64,000 nucleotides of DNA from assembly GCA_947459425.1 (NCBI GenBank), contig CANHDJ010000012.1, positions 1 to 64,000 on the forward strand. The letters run 5' to 3'. Shown here one piece after another: positions 36,725 to 47,069 of the stretch. Numbering within the stretch: the first letter of the stretch is position 1; each line of letters opens with the position of its first letter. The position numbers and the translations under genes were made by a program. A model generated the notes under the pieces. That model was not told where the DNA came from. It was given only the letters and a program-made list of their open reading frames with translations, and did no database searches. The DNA is from Ignavibacteria bacterium (GTDB lineage Bacteria; Bacteroidota; Ignavibacteria; Kapaibacteriales; UBA4661).

Positions 36725-37177
36725 ATGCCAAGCATTGAACAAGAAATTATGCAGAGCAGATTTCGGAATGAGAAGCACAGAGCAATCATCAATCTCGTCT
36801 ATACGGGAAATTGGCTCACAGCGCAGCATTCCAAATTTCTCAAAACATTTGAGATAAGCGAGCAGCAATTTAACATTTTGCGCATTTTGCGTGGGCAACG
36901 CCCCAAGCCAGCATCTATCAATCTCATTCGTGAGCGAATGCTTGATAAAATGAGCGATGTGTCGCGTTTGGTCGAGCGAATGCGCAAACTTGGCTTGCTT
37001 GAAAGGGAAGCCTGCCCCAGTGACCGCCGTTTTGTCGAGGTGGTGATTACCAAAAAGGGAATGGAACTCCTTGAGGAGATTGATATGCAATCTCCTCACG
37101 TTGATAGCATTGCGGAAAATCTAACGGATAATGAGTTAGAGGCACTCAATACATTACTGGACAAATTGCGAGGGTAG
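36725..37177 (+). CDS. MarR-family regulator
   Basis: A 150-residue winged-helix regulator. The helix-turn-helix and wing lie at about 40-110 with ISEQQFNILRILRGQ, RMLDKMSDVSRLVERMRKLG and the wing DRRFVEVVITKKG. Helical ends (1-30, 115-150) form the dimer interface in this family. It is convergent with the IcmF-like gene, with 8 bases between stops. The IS630 element ends 112 bases upstream and may have altered its promoter. Target genes unknown. Confidence 0.88.
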   Translation: MPSIEQEIMQSRFRNEKHRAIINLVYTGNWLTAQHSKFLKTFEISEQQFNILRILRGQRPKPASINLIRERMLDKMSDVSRLVERMRKLGLLEREACPSDRRFVEVVITKKGMELLEEIDMQSPHVDSIAENLTDNELEALNTLLDKLRG

Positions 37178-37185
37178 AAACAAAT

Positions 37186-38607
37186 TTACCCTTCTTTGAG
37201 TGCTTCAAGCGCTCCTTGCACTTGATACATCCGCCGGGCAAGATTGACTTGTTCGGCGGTTTGCTTTTTATAGCGGTCGTGTTCATCGGCAATTTCGGCA
37301 AGATAGCGTGTGCGGTTGGGTGGAATGATATAGATTTTTTTGCTCATTTCTTCGGAAACCTCAAAGCTGGAAGCAAGACCTACTCCCGTTTTTGCGACGA
37401 TCGTATCCATCAAAACGCGGTACAGCGTGTTCATTCCCGGGTCGTTGAATTGCGAAGCCATTGTGCCAAACACAGGCATTTCCTCCGGTTTTTTGTCCCA
37501 CAGCCCACGTGCGCGTTGGTACTGCTTTTTCACGTCGCGCAGTGCATCCAGAGCACCCGATTTGTCGAACTTGTTCAGCGCAATCACGTCCGCATAATCA
37601 ATCATATCAATCTTTTCCAGTTGCGTTGCTGCGCCAAATTCAGGGGTCATCACATACAGCGACACATCGGCAATATCCGTGATTTCCGAGCCGCTCTGCC
37701 CAATTCCCGCCGTTTCGATGATAATGAGGTCGTAACCCGCGACTTTTACCGCCGGAAGCATGGCGTTGATGCTCGTGCTGATAGCAGCGTTAGATTGCCG
37801 AGTTGCCACCGAGCGCATAAATACTCGTGGGTTGTCAATAGCATTCATCCGAATACGGTCGCCCAGCAATGCGCCTCCCGTCTTACGTTTCGAGGGGTCA
37901 ACGGAGACGATCGCAATGCGCTTTTCAGGAAAATCCATCAAAAAGCGGCGCACAAGCTCGTCCGTCAGCGAGGATTTCCCGGCACCGCCTGTGCCAGTGA
38001 TACCAAGAATTGGCGTTTTTAGCCCTTCGGCAGCTTGCTCAATTTGCGGAAGTGTTGCACATTTACCAAGTTCTATGAGCGTCAGAAGCCGCGCCAAGGC
38101 TGCATTGTTGCCCGCTTTGGTCTGCTCCACCAGCATCGGCTCTTGTCCTGCGGAAAGTTCGACAGGGGAAAAATCCGATTGCTGCACAAGGTCGTTAATC
38201 ATGCCCTGCAAGCCCATCGTGCGCCCATCTTCGGGCGAGTAAATGCGATTGATACCGTAAGCATGAAGGTCGGCGATTTCCTCCGGCAAAATTGTTCCGC
38301 CACCACCGCCGAAAATCTTGACGTGCTGCGCCCCGCGCTCAGTCAGCAAATCACGCATATACTTGAAAAACTCATTGTGTCCGCCTTGATAACTCGTAAT
38401 AGCCACCGATTGGACATCTTCTTGAATTGCTGCATTCACGATTTCGCCCACCGAGCGATTATGCCCGAGGTGAATCACTTCGGCACCAGTAGCTTGAATA
38501 ATGCGGCGCATGATGTTGATAGCGGCATCGTGTCCGTCGAAAAGCGATGCGGCGGTAACAATACGGACGTTATGTTGGGGTTGATAGGGGTTTTGAATAG
38601 TAGTCAT
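37186..38607 (-). CDS. IcmF-like B12-binding/G-protein chaperone fusion lacking the mutase domain
   Basis: A 473-residue protein corresponding to the first half of fused isobutyryl-CoA mutase IcmF. Residues 12-145: cobalamin domain with [16 protein letters not shown] (Asp24, His26), SYQGG and GGGGG. Residues about 180-430: MeaB/ArgK-type GTPase with P-loop GTGGAGKSS and NKFDKSG. The last 40 residues correspond to the linker that in IcmF leads into the mutase barrel, but the frame ends at a TAA and the marR gene follows on the other strand. IcmF is normally about 1,090 residues. Either the mutase subunit is coded elsewhere or the 3' part was lost. High similarity to the IcmF N-terminus argues against a plain MeaB. 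Confidence 0.85.
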   Translation of the reverse strand: MTTIQNPYQPQHNVRIVTAASLFDGHDAAINIMRRIIQATGAEVIHLGHNRSVGEIVNAAIQEDVQSVAITSYQGGHNEFFKYMRDLLTERGAQHVKIFGGGGGTILPEEIADLHAYGINRIYSPEDGRTMGLQGMINDLVQQSDFSPVELSAGQEPMLVEQTKAGNNAALARLLTLIELGKCATLPQIEQAAEGLKTPILGITGTGGAGKSSLTDELVRRFLMDFPEKRIAIVSVDPSKRKTGGALLGDRIRMNAIDNPRVFMRSVATRQSNAAISTSINAMLPAVKVAGYDLIIIETAGIGQSGSEITDIADVSLYVMTPEFGAATQLEKIDMIDYADVIALNKFDKSGALDALRDVKKQYQRARGLWDKKPEEMPVFGTMASQFNDPGMNTLYRVLMDTIVAKTGVGLASSFEVSEEMSKKIYIIPPNRTRYLAEIADEHDRYKKQTAEQVNLARRMYQVQGALEALKEG

Positions 38608-38613
38608 AGAGCC

Positions 38614-39018
38614 TTACAATTCTTGTGAAAAAGAATAATCAAACGTGTACGAATGTTTGCCGGATTCGATAATGATATTCATTGTTCCCGAAAGCCCTGT
38701 AAGCTGCTCTGTGCCTGAATCCGGTACAACCTGTACACTCAGACTCGGTGTGCCACGATTCATCACGCCAACGTGCAGGAGAACAAACGTTCCCGTGCGC
38801 CCGTGCAGCGCCCCGCTTACTTTCTCCAGCGCCACATATCCGGCAGAGCCTTTTGTGCTGGTTTGCGCACTAAGCATCTCGCCTTTGCTTGTGGCTTCAA
38901 GGTCGCCGTGGAATGTTTTGTCAAGGGAGAGCCGCCCCAAAAGGGCATCAACACTGGTGTCGAAGAGCGGCTGTGGGGTGAGTTTTACGTCAAATGGTCC
39001 TGCTGCGCGGGTTGGCAT
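38614..39018 (-). CDS. DUF3224-family protein
   Basis: A 134-residue beta-rich protein matching the general pattern of DUF3224: FDVKLTPQPLFD at the start, LSLDKTFHGDLEATSKGEML in the middle, and HSYTFDYSF at the end. The family is of unknown function, with a small barrel-like fold. Only 6 bases separate its stop from the start of the IcmF-like gene, so the two are probably co-transcribed. Confidence 0.75.
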   Translation of the reverse strand: MPTRAAGPFDVKLTPQPLFDTSVDALLGRLSLDKTFHGDLEATSKGEMLSAQTSTKGSAGYVALEKVSGALHGRTGTFVLLHVGVMNRGTPSLSVQVVPDSGTEQLTGLSGTMNIIIESGKHSYTFDYSFSQEL

Positions 39019-39072
39019 GAAAAATTCTCGTGTTTGATGATACAAAATAATTTCCAGTATTCTCTTCGATTT

Positions 39073-41475
39073 CTATACTTCCTGTTCGGCAGGGTTGGCG
39101 GGAACTGCTGCCGTTGCGGGCTTCATGGCTCGTCCCAACTCTTCGCGGCGGCGAACAATCGCAACGAAAAACCCTGCGACCATAAAAATTACCCCACCCC
39201 AAACCAGATTGATAAAGGGTTTGTAGGACAATTCAATCGTAAAAACCTCGCGGGGAACGGTCTGCGGCTTATTGGAATCGGCAAAAGCAAGAATAGCTTG
39301 CGATTTCGAGAGATTTTCCTTGTTTGCCACAATACGCTGGAAGGCAATGTAATACTTCGTTCCGGGGATATTGAAGGGTTCTTGCTTTTGTGCGGCGGCA
39401 TTGCCCGCGATACCTTCCTTGCCTTTAAAAGTAGTGTAGAGAGCTTGTACACTTGTGTCTGCGCCATTGGGAGTGCGGTGAACAATTTCGATAATTGCCC
39501 CCAAACGCAAATCATCGGGGCTTGTGCCGGATTGCATCGCGTTCATTGCCTGCGACATATCGAATTTTTTCAAGAGAATCGTGTACGAGGAATCAAGCGG
39601 CATTGGCGTTGGCTCTTCTTTGCTAATAACCGCACTGGGCGCTTCGCCTTCGGTTTCGATGGCTTTCGGCGACACGTACATATCGTTTGTGAGCGTCCAT
39701 TTGATGCCGGGTTCGAGGAATGCCGATTGGCGTTTGTTGAAATCACTCCAATACAGCACTGGCGCTACAACGTGTTCTTTTCCGTCTTTTTCGAGGGCAA
39801 CGTAGTATTTATATTTTTCGCGGTCTTTGTAGTCTTTTTCCACCTGCTCGCGCCCGACGTACATGATTTTGTAGCCCATAGCTTGCTTCGCCACGCCCTG
39901 TGGCAGCGTCACGTGTTCGGTGATGGAATACCTTGACGTTGCCACGATGCCCAAGAAAAGCAGTGCAATTCCGAAGTGGGAAATATATGCGCCCGTGTGC
40001 TGCGGCTTTGAACGCATCAGCCGTGCGCCCATTTCGATATTGACAAAAAGTGCAAAAAATGAACCCAGAACAAGTGTCAAATACGCAAGGTCGTGAACAC
40101 CAAAAGCAGCCGTAATACCGCTTGCGACCACGGCCAAGGCAGCCGGAATCGTCAATTTGCGGAAAAATTCTTTTCGCCCCGTTGACTTCCAACGCAGCAG
40201 AATCGCCATACCGTTGACAAAAGCAACAATTATCACGAGCGGAAGGTGCATTTTGTTGTAGTAGGAAATATCAATCGCTACTTTAGGCTGCTTCAGCACT
40301 TCGCAGACGATGGGCCAACTTGTGCCGATGGTAACGATAATCGCGCTTGCCAGTGTCAGCGCAGAGCCGATAGAAAGGGCAAACTCACGTGATGTGGGAT
40401 TAAAATTAGCTTTGCTGGAACTGATGTCCTTGCGGCGCAGAATCATAATGCCAAAACCAAGCACCGCAAAAACAACGATAAAGACCAACAGCAACACGTA
40501 AGCAAACAAGCCCGGATCAACAAACGAATGAACCGATGTATCGCCTAGAATGCCGCTCCGTGTCAAAAATGTAGAGTAGAGTACCATCAGAAATGTAAGA
40601 ATTGCCAAGACAAGATTGGTGCGCACTAAACCACCCGTTTTCTTCTGCGTCAGCATCGTGTGAACCAGTCCAACTGCAACAAGCCAAGGAATCAACGAAG
40701 AATTTTCGACCGGATCCCAGCCCCAAAAGCCGCCCCAGCCCAAGGTTTCATACGCCCAAAAACCGCCCAACATAATACCGAAGCCTAATACAGCCGTTCC
40801 GAACAGCACCCACGGCAGCGACACGGCTATCCAATTATGGTAATCACGCTTCAGCAATGCGCCCATCGCAAATGCAAATGGTACGGACATCGAAGCAAAG
40901 CCCGTGAAGAGAATTGGCGGATGAATGGTAATCCACAAGTTTTGCAACAGAGGATTCAAGCCTTTACCATTTTGCGGCATAAAACCTTCGCCCACGCCGT
41001 CTTTGGCAAAAGATTCCCAAACGTAGGCAAATGGGCTTTTCGCAACAAGCATAAGCAGCAGAAAGACTAAAATCAAGCCGTAAAATGCCATTACTTCGCC
41101 TTCGTACTTGTGTTTGCGCACGTAAGGCAGCAAACTTATACCAATAGCTGATACCAAGACTGTCCAAAGCGTGAAACTGCCTTCCTGCCCTGCGTAGAAG
41201 GTGGCGGCAAGAAGCGGTTTCGAGAGTTCCCGGGAGGAATGCCCCCAAACGTAGGTATAGCGGAAATCATGCGTAAAAATGTTGTAGAGTTGAACGCCGG
41301 AAACAACCAGCATTCCAACAAAAATGCACACAAAAAAGATACGCCCAATGCGGCGAAACTCCTCTTGCCAAGCCATTCCACGCCCTGTGTAAAGCGACAG
41401 AAAATACGAGCCTGACGACACTAGTGCTGAGGCGAAAAGGAGATTGACGAAAAATTGCGAATATTGTCCGAACAT
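39073..41475 (-). CDS. ccmF: Cytochrome c biogenesis protein CcmF
   Basis: An 800-residue polytopic membrane protein of the heme lyase complex that attaches heme to apocytochrome c. The Trp-rich heme-handling motif GGFWGWDPVENSSLIPWL lies at about 245-262. There are about 15 membrane segments and a large periplasmic loop near the C-terminus (about 600-740). It is longer than E. coli CcmF (647). No other ccm gene adjoins it, so the rest of the system must be elsewhere. Confidence 0.92.
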   Translation of the reverse strand: MFGQYSQFFVNLLFASALVSSGSYFLSLYTGRGMAWQEEFRRIGRIFFVCIFVGMLVVSGVQLYNIFTHDFRYTYVWGHSSRELSKPLLAATFYAGQEGSFTLWTVLVSAIGISLLPYVRKHKYEGEVMAFYGLILVFLLLMLVAKSPFAYVWESFAKDGVGEGFMPQNGKGLNPLLQNLWITIHPPILFTGFASMSVPFAFAMGALLKRDYHNWIAVSLPWVLFGTAVLGFGIMLGGFWAYETLGWGGFWGWDPVENSSLIPWLVAVGLVHTMLTQKKTGGLVRTNLVLAILTFLMVLYSTFLTRSGILGDTSVHSFVDPGLFAYVLLLVFIVVFAVLGFGIMILRRKDISSSKANFNPTSREFALSIGSALTLASAIIVTIGTSWPIVCEVLKQPKVAIDISYYNKMHLPLVIIVAFVNGMAILLRWKSTGRKEFFRKLTIPAALAVVASGITAAFGVHDLAYLTLVLGSFFALFVNIEMGARLMRSKPQHTGAYISHFGIALLFLGIVATSRYSITEHVTLPQGVAKQAMGYKIMYVGREQVEKDYKDREKYKYYVALEKDGKEHVVAPVLYWSDFNKRQSAFLEPGIKWTLTNDMYVSPKAIETEGEAPSAVISKEEPTPMPLDSSYTILLKKFDMSQAMNAMQSGTSPDDLRLGAIIEIVHRTPNGADTSVQALYTTFKGKEGIAGNAAAQKQEPFNIPGTKYYIAFQRIVANKENLSKSQAILAFADSNKPQTVPREVFTIELSYKPFINLVWGGVIFMVAGFFVAIVRRREELGRAMKPATAAVPANPAEQEV

Positions 41476-41520
41476 AGTGGTGATGGGGAAATGAGAGGAG
41501 GTGATTAGATGACTTGGTAA

Positions 41521-41883
41521 TTACGGTTTATCATGCTTGTCGTTGGCAGGAACAAATGTTACGGAAAGCTCTAACCCAAGCGCCATGCCCATTTCAACAA
41601 GTTTTTCTATGCTCATATTAGGCGAAGCATTTAGAAAACGAGAAATCCAGCCTTTGCTAACTCCCAAACGCTCGGCAAGGTCTTTGCGCTTGATGCCTTG
41701 ACGCTCCATTTCGATGCAAATTTGCCCGGTAAGAGCGAGCATTTTACTGTATGCGACAGCCTGAGCATGGTCGTTGGCTTCGCTAAGTTCTTGGGCGAAC
41801 CAATTTGCCAAAACAAATGGCTCAGAACTTACGTCCAAACTGACCGTTGCGGCAGAGGGCGTGTTTGCGGAAGAGATTTCCAT
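41521..41883 (-). CDS. HTH antitoxin (HigA-like)
   Basis: A 120-residue XRE-type protein with helix-turn-helix KRKDLAERLGVSKGWISRFL (about 62-81) and a Lys/Asp-rich tail. It follows the toxin-like gene after 39 bases in the toxin-first order typical of HigBA systems. The unstructured first 20 residues are Ser/Thr-rich. Confidence 0.75.
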   Translation of the reverse strand: MEISSANTPSAATVSLDVSSEPFVLANWFAQELSEANDHAQAVAYSKMLALTGQICIEMERQGIKRKDLAERLGVSKGWISRFLNASPNMSIEKLVEMGMALGLELSVTFVPANDKHDKP

Positions 41884-41922
41884 AATGAAAATAAATATGA
41901 AGATGGAATCAGTGTTTTTCCG

Positions 41923-42339
41923 TTATTCGGCGTGAGAAGCATTGTTATATGCCGCTTTTGTGCGAATTGCTCGTTCAATTTCTGCTTTATGCTTTTTATC
42001 CGAATCATTGACCTTTTTGATGTAACCGTGCGTAATACAAAGCGATTGGTCGGTGTCGTAGAAAGCAAAGAACCGAATCTGTCCAGTGGGTTTCAGTTCG
42101 TAAATGTCGTCAACGCCTTTCATTTTTTCATACTTTTGCTCATTCTTGCGAATATGGTCAGGTTCATGGGCAAGAGTTTCAAAAAACTTGATGATTTTCT
42201 TTTTGCTATTCGCATCGCTTCGCCCAACTTCCTGAATAAACGGTACAAACTCTGGCACTCTATCTTTCTCGCTTATACAATACAGCGACAAAGCTACTTC
42301 GAGGCGGTTATCAGCCTGATACAACAGGAGTTTTTTCAT
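41923..42339 (-). CDS. HigB/Gp49-like toxin (RelE superfamily)
   Basis: A 138-residue protein with the Gp49/HigB pattern: FETLAHEPDHIRKNEQKYEK, a central YELKPTGQIRFFAFYD strand and LCITHGYIKKVNDSDKKHKA. Such proteins cleave mRNA on the ribosome. The following HTH gene is its likely antitoxin. Toxicity is inferred. Confidence 0.75.
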   Translation of the reverse strand: MKKLLLYQADNRLEVALSLYCISEKDRVPEFVPFIQEVGRSDANSKKKIIKFFETLAHEPDHIRKNEQKYEKMKGVDDIYELKPTGQIRFFAFYDTDQSLCITHGYIKKVNDSDKKHKAEIERAIRTKAAYNNASHAE

Positions 42340-42407
42340 AGCGGGTTTACAAATTTGTCAACTTTTTGCCCAAAACCAAAGCAATTTTTCTGGTTTTTGC
42401 CTCTATT

Positions 42408-43748
42408 CTACACCGCATGAACAGGCACTGCCTTAACGCGCACATCCACGCCATACTCAGCGTTCATGCCGTCAATGAGCGGCGCTATAAACGTCAGTGC
42501 GTGTGCTGCAGCCTCGTCATCGGGAAAGGTGTACGATAGTTCGATTGCGCCATTTTCAACCTTTTCACGAATGAGAAAAGCGTGTGGGAAGTGCGACTGC
42601 ATCTGCGTTTTCACGTAATCACCCGCAGCATTGCTTTTGGCGGTGCGTTTGTCCTGCTCTTGACGGTCAATATAGACAAAATTGAGCATGGAAGCGACTT
42701 CTTGGGGTAGTGGCGGTAGAGAGCCGCGTGGAATCAAAAACGCGCTCAATGCCGAGAAGTCAGCAAAAACGCGATGTTGCGCCGTTGCCCGCATGAGATA
42801 ATCGAATCCGCTTGAGCCGCCCGTGCCAACCTTTGAACCAATCATCCGCATTGCCATTTGTGCATGGCGGTAGCGCCAAACCGAGAAATTTTCATCAATT
42901 TCAATCAGTGCTTGCAAAAGGCGGAAAGGCAGATGCAAAATTGGGTATTCGCGGTAAAGCAGCACAAACAATGCCGCTTGCGAAGCCTTGAAAGAGAGCC
43001 GTCTCGCGCCACTTTCGCGCAAAGCATTGTAAGCATCTTCGCTGAAAAAAGCACGAAAACTTTTTTCGTTCATATCGGTCTGCGTGAGCATATCGCTGAC
43101 GACTTGCGCAGACATAGCGGCGTTGGTTTCAATCATTGAGCGGTCGTGGGCAAACATCCGTTCGACAGCCGCTTGATATTCTTTCCAAAACGAGTACGAC
43201 GGTTTTTGTATAAACGGCATTCGCTCCAACCAAAGTTCCACAAGTGAAAAAAGCGAGGGCTGTTTTTCGGCTTCGCTGATGCGTTCTTTATCAACTTCGG
43301 AGAGCGGCAGGTGCGTCAATACTCGTTGTTGGCGGTTTAGACCTAATTTAATTTCCATCAAACGAAATTGTACTGATTGGAAGCCACTTGCCGGATAAAG
43401 CACATCACGAAAATCCAAAAAGTCCATCGGAGTCATGGTTTCCAGCACATCTATTTGCTGGAACAAAATAGGACCAATCGCCGCAATCCGCTCCAAACGG
43501 TGCTGCGCTCTGGCAACTTCGTGTTCGGGAACGGGATTTTGTGCGAAAACAGTAAGAATTGCGTCGAGTTCGTGTAGAATTTGCTTAAACCACAGTTCGT
43601 AGGTTTGATGCGTGATAATGAAGAGCATTTCGTCGTGCGCTGCCGCCGTCGGAGCGTTGAGCTCGCCGGAGCGTGGCTTTTGTGCGTCCAAAATTGTCGG
43701 AAGCTGAAGATAATCCCCGTAATAAAGCGGTTTGTACGGTGTTTCCAT
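42408..43748 (-). CDS. kynA: Tryptophan 2,3-dioxygenase
   Basis: A 446-residue heme enzyme opening the indole ring to N-formylkynurenine. Typical blocks: ITHQTYELWFKQILHELD near 45-62, TPMDFLDFRDVLYPASGFQS, FRLMEIKLG and RMIGSKVGTGGSSGFDYL with the conserved GTGGSSG. It is of the longer (eukaryote-length) form; bacterial enzymes are often about 280. No other kynurenine-pathway gene adjoins it. Confidence 0.93.
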   Translation of the reverse strand: METPYKPLYYGDYLQLPTILDAQKPRSGELNAPTAAAHDEMLFIITHQTYELWFKQILHELDAILTVFAQNPVPEHEVARAQHRLERIAAIGPILFQQIDVLETMTPMDFLDFRDVLYPASGFQSVQFRLMEIKLGLNRQQRVLTHLPLSEVDKERISEAEKQPSLFSLVELWLERMPFIQKPSYSFWKEYQAAVERMFAHDRSMIETNAAMSAQVVSDMLTQTDMNEKSFRAFFSEDAYNALRESGARRLSFKASQAALFVLLYREYPILHLPFRLLQALIEIDENFSVWRYRHAQMAMRMIGSKVGTGGSSGFDYLMRATAQHRVFADFSALSAFLIPRGSLPPLPQEVASMLNFVYIDRQEQDKRTAKSNAAGDYVKTQMQSHFPHAFLIREKVENGAIELSYTFPDDEAAAHALTFIAPLIDGMNAEYGVDVRVKAVPVHAV

Positions 43749-43764
43749 TGCGTAGGTCGTTTTG

Positions 43765-45558
43765 TCAGATGTTGAAGTTTTGAATTGAGTTCATCAAATG
43801 GTCTTTTGATTCGTTGAGGTCGCTTGCGCCTTGTGCGGTGGCGGCGGTTAATTCGGAAGATTGCCGCGTCACGCGCTTAATATCGTCAACGATAGTATTC
43901 ATGTTATTGCTGCGCTCGGTCAGGCTTTGACTCATTCCGGCAAGCGCATTGATGCTTTCGGCGACGGCTGCCGTCCGCGTAATAATGCGTTCCAGCGCTT
44001 CAGAAGCCTTTGCCGCCGCGAGTTTCCCCTGTTCAACATTCTGGACGCTGGCTTGCATAGACTTCACAACCTGCCGCGTATCGCCTTGGATGCGGGTGAT
44101 GGTGGCAGAAATTTCTTTGGTGGCAGTCTGTGTACGTTCCGCTAATTTCCGCACTTCGTCGGCAACAACCGCAAAGCCGCGTCCTTGGTCGCCAGCGCGG
44201 GCGGCTTCGATGGCGGCATTAAGCGCCAAAAGGTTTGTTTGGTCGGCAATATCAGCAATGACGCGGATAATCGCGCCAATTTGCTTACTGCTTTCGCCCA
44301 ATGCTTGTACGGTCTCAACCGATTCACCAACCACTTCGCTAATAGCGTTCATGCCGAGAATAGCTTCGCGGACGACGCTTCCCCCACGCTGCGCATCATT
44401 GCTGGCTTCATTGGATTCTTGTGCCGCGCTCACAGCTCGCGATGAACTTTCTTCAATCACATCCACCATATCGCTAATTTCATCCGAAATGCGCTGCACT
44501 TGCATCATTTGATTTTGTGCGCCCGCAGCCATAGATTCCGAATGAGCGCTGATATTGGCGCTGATATTGGCAACGGCATGAGCTGCATCGACAACATCTT
44601 CAATAAGCTGCCCGATATTGGCGGAAGCGTTGTTGAAGCCAATCGAAATCTTGTTCATCACATCGTCTTTCTCGTTGCCAAGCGGCAACTGTACCGCAAT
44701 ATCGCCATTGGCAAAGCGCTCCATCGCGTCCAGAATACGAATGGCGGAATTTTGCAGATGTTCTTGTTGCTCTTGCAGCGCGTGACGGGCATCTTCGGCT
44801 TTTCGCGCCATTTCTTCAGCACGAGAGGACTTTTCAATAAAATTGATGGCGCGTTTGATGTTCTGCACCATACCATTAAACGCATTTGCCAAGACTTCCA
44901 CTTCGTCTTTGGTATGAATACTGACGCTTGCCTCGAAATTTCCACCCGCAACCTGCTCTGCTGCACGAGAAAGCGTCTTGAGCGGGCGCACGATTCTTGC
45001 ACTGACAATCAGAATCACGATACCGCCCAAAACTAAAATTCCAACACCAATACCGATGGCAATCAAACGGCTCTGCTCGGCATCGCTGCTTAATTCAGTG
45101 AGGCTAATGCCAACAATCACTTTCCCATTGGCAGTTCCTTGATAGACAATTGGTTCGACATAAAGTGCAACGTCTTTCACCGCTTGGACGTGCTTATCCG
45201 ACGATTGTAAAGCGCTTTGAATCTCGCTTTGCAAGGTTTCAAACGAGTTATCTGGCTTAAAAGAAGCGATTTCTTGCCCTGCGGTATTGACAATAACCGC
45301 AAATTTCACGCCCGTTAATGTTGGCAGCACATCCAGCGTGGATTTGACGGCGGCGGCATCTTCAAAAGCAACGCCAGTCGAAGCATTAAACGCTATCATT
45401 TGTGCTGTCACGCGGACTTTTTCATCGAGATACTTCGTCATCTGCGCCTTTTGGCGAAGAGGGAAAAACATCGCCACAAAAGCACCAATAGTGATGAGGA
45501 GAACAAGAACGACGGATACCAGTTTTTGTTGGATACCAAAGCGTGGTTTTTGTGCCAT
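43765..45558 (-). CDS. Methyl-accepting chemotaxis protein
   Basis: A 597-residue chemoreceptor. Membrane segments at about 11-32 and 160-182 bracket a small periplasmic sensor (about 33-158) that I could not assign. HAMP spans about 183-235. The signalling tip [20 protein letters not shown] is followed by the conserved [19 protein letters not shown]. The chemoreceptor at 9786 has the same tip but a different sensor. It is 16 bases from kynA on the same strand. Confidence 0.9.
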   Translation of the reverse strand: MAQKPRFGIQQKLVSVVLVLLITIGAFVAMFFPLRQKAQMTKYLDEKVRVTAQMIAFNASTGVAFEDAAAVKSTLDVLPTLTGVKFAVIVNTAGQEIASFKPDNSFETLQSEIQSALQSSDKHVQAVKDVALYVEPIVYQGTANGKVIVGISLTELSSDAEQSRLIAIGIGVGILVLGGIVILIVSARIVRPLKTLSRAAEQVAGGNFEASVSIHTKDEVEVLANAFNGMVQNIKRAINFIEKSSRAEEMARKAEDARHALQEQQEHLQNSAIRILDAMERFANGDIAVQLPLGNEKDDVMNKISIGFNNASANIGQLIEDVVDAAHAVANISANISAHSESMAAGAQNQMMQVQRISDEISDMVDVIEESSSRAVSAAQESNEASNDAQRGGSVVREAILGMNAISEVVGESVETVQALGESSKQIGAIIRVIADIADQTNLLALNAAIEAARAGDQGRGFAVVADEVRKLAERTQTATKEISATITRIQGDTRQVVKSMQASVQNVEQGKLAAAKASEALERIITRTAAVAESINALAGMSQSLTERSNNMNTIVDDIKRVTRQSSELTAATAQGASDLNESKDHLMNSIQNFNI

Positions 45559-45901
45559 AAAGCAGATGAGGATTGATGGACAAAGCGAACAGGGAGTTCC
45601 GATGATGTTCGCACGAAAAAAGAAAAACGTTGAATCTTCGTTACGCAGAGAATTTGCTTTGTTGGCAAATTGCTCCTTGTAAGATTCTTAGGGCTACGGT
45701 ATTTTGTGATAAGCAGGATAATCCCAAACAGTATTCTTGACTGCTCACCAACGGCGGTCTCGATCGTTCGAGTCCATGGAAAGAAGCGGCGATTGCATTT
45801 GCGGAGAGGGCATGAACAACATCGCTCTTGATGCGCATCGCAGCTACGAATTTGCACAATTTTAGCGACAAATCCTTATTTTCCTCATTATTTTTTTCAC
45901 T
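45559..45901. other. Gene-free stretch between divergent genes
   Basis: 343 bases between the chemoreceptor and the lipoprotein start. I see no convincing ORF, repeat or hairpin. CGATCGTTCGAGTCC at about 45760 recalls a tRNA T-arm but no cloverleaf can be built. Confidence 0.6.
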
Positions 45902-46990
45902 ATGAAGACTTCCTTTTCTGCTCGTTTACCGAGAATAATGACCTCTGTGCTGGCATTGACGCTGCTTGTGATTTTCGCTGCCAATCTTAGTGGCTGCCGC
46001 AAAAAGCGCGGTTCTGGCAACGAGTACGAACTTGGCATCAGCACCCCAACAAATAACGTTTGGGTAGGCTATTTCCGCTTCGATGAATACGGTGGTGGCG
46101 ACATTGGCGAAGCCAATCCGACAGCAGTTTTTGTCGGACACGTCCTGACCGTGCGGCAATCTGGCGACTCACTCCGTGCAAATCTTTCCGCCAATGGACA
46201 TCATCATTCTAGCGAACTTATCTGCACTGTAAAGGAAATTGAGGACACGCTCAAAGTCTTTTTCCAGCGCTATGGCGGTAACCATGATTCAACCACAGGC
46301 AAATATCCCCTGGGGGCGCATCTGCTCTCGCTTGTGCGGTCGAATTACACCATCAGCACAACGTGGGCGGCGTATAAGCCGATCTACATGGAGATTACGC
46401 CTAAACGTCAAGGAAGTGTCTGCTTTATGAAAGAAAATGAAGACGATGTGCCGAATATTGATATGGAGGAATTTCCTGCGTATTGGGCGGAGTACGTGAA
46501 AACCCTTGCCGCACAGGATTCCGTGAAACTCGCCTACATGACTATTTTTCCGCTTGTCGGTAGTAATTATGTTCGCCCGGAAGGTGCGCTGACGGATATT
46601 GTCTCCAAGACAGATTTTATGCTGAATTATCATGTCGTTCTTTTTCCGGCACTCAGAAAAGTGCTGCAAAACAAGAAAGCAAGCGACTTTCAAGCCCGCA
46701 TTAAGACCGAAGATCATAGCATTTTTCTTCCTAACGGGCTGGTTCCTCTGGGAGCGCAACTCCTTCGTTTGACCGTAAGATCCCAAGAACTCAATAAATT
46801 TGCCGAAATCCCCGACGATAAAGCCGACACCAAACTCCTCACCAAAGAGCAAGCCGAAATTCTCCGCCGCAACAACAAAATTGCGAAAGATCTGGGCGCT
46901 GAATACCGATGGGCGGTTTATGTAACGCGATTGCAAGGCAAATATCGCGTCTGCTATATCGGCGTGGAGCCGAGCGAAGATCCAAGTTGA
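45902..46990 (+). CDS. Lipoprotein of unknown function
   Basis: A 362-residue lipoprotein: hydrophobic SVLALTLLVIFAANL then lipobox LSGC (Cys32), followed by a basic RKKRGSG. Residues about 50-170 form a beta-rich domain (VWVGYFRFDEYGGGD, LTVRQSGDSLRANLSANGHH) that resembles DUF5991-type domains in length and strand pattern only. The rest is mixed alpha/beta. No neighbour suggests a role. Confidence 0.7.
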   Translation: MKTSFSARLPRIMTSVLALTLLVIFAANLSGCRKKRGSGNEYELGISTPTNNVWVGYFRFDEYGGGDIGEANPTAVFVGHVLTVRQSGDSLRANLSANGHHHSSELICTVKEIEDTLKVFFQRYGGNHDSTTGKYPLGAHLLSLVRSNYTISTTWAAYKPIYMEITPKRQGSVCFMKENEDDVPNIDMEEFPAYWAEYVKTLAAQDSVKLAYMTIFPLVGSNYVRPEGALTDIVSKTDFMLNYHVVLFPALRKVLQNKKASDFQARIKTEDHSIFLPNGLVPLGAQLLRLTVRSQELNKFAEIPDDKADTKLLTKEQAEILRRNNKIAKDLGAEYRWAVYVTRLQGKYRVCYIGVEPSEDPS

Positions 46991-47004
46991 AAAAAAATTG
47001 CGAT

Positions 47005-47044
47005 AAAAAAATGGAGTCTGCCCCCGTTAGAAGGCAGACTCCAT
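47005..47044 (-). terminator. Intrinsic terminator for the gene at 47070
   Basis: Perfect 12-bp stem ATGGAGTCTGCC / GGCAGACTCCAT, followed on the minus strand by TTTTTTATCG. It may also serve the convergent lipoprotein gene. Confidence 0.9.
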
Positions 47045-47069
47045 CGTGTTTCCGTCATTATCAAAAGGG

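Noticed and set aside
36584-37099. Long minus-strand frame opposite marR
   Set aside because: It is antisense to a well-recognised MarR gene and has no family features; it also does not supply the missing TPR sequence.
38773-39936. Long plus-strand frame opposite ccmF and the DUF3224 gene
   Set aside because: Cys/Phe-rich composition and complete overlap with recognised genes mark it as a shadow.
45755-45790. T-arm-like sequence CGATCGTTCGAGTCC suggesting a tRNA
   Set aside because: The flanking bases do not pair into a T-stem, and no acceptor, D or anticodon stem can be built around it.
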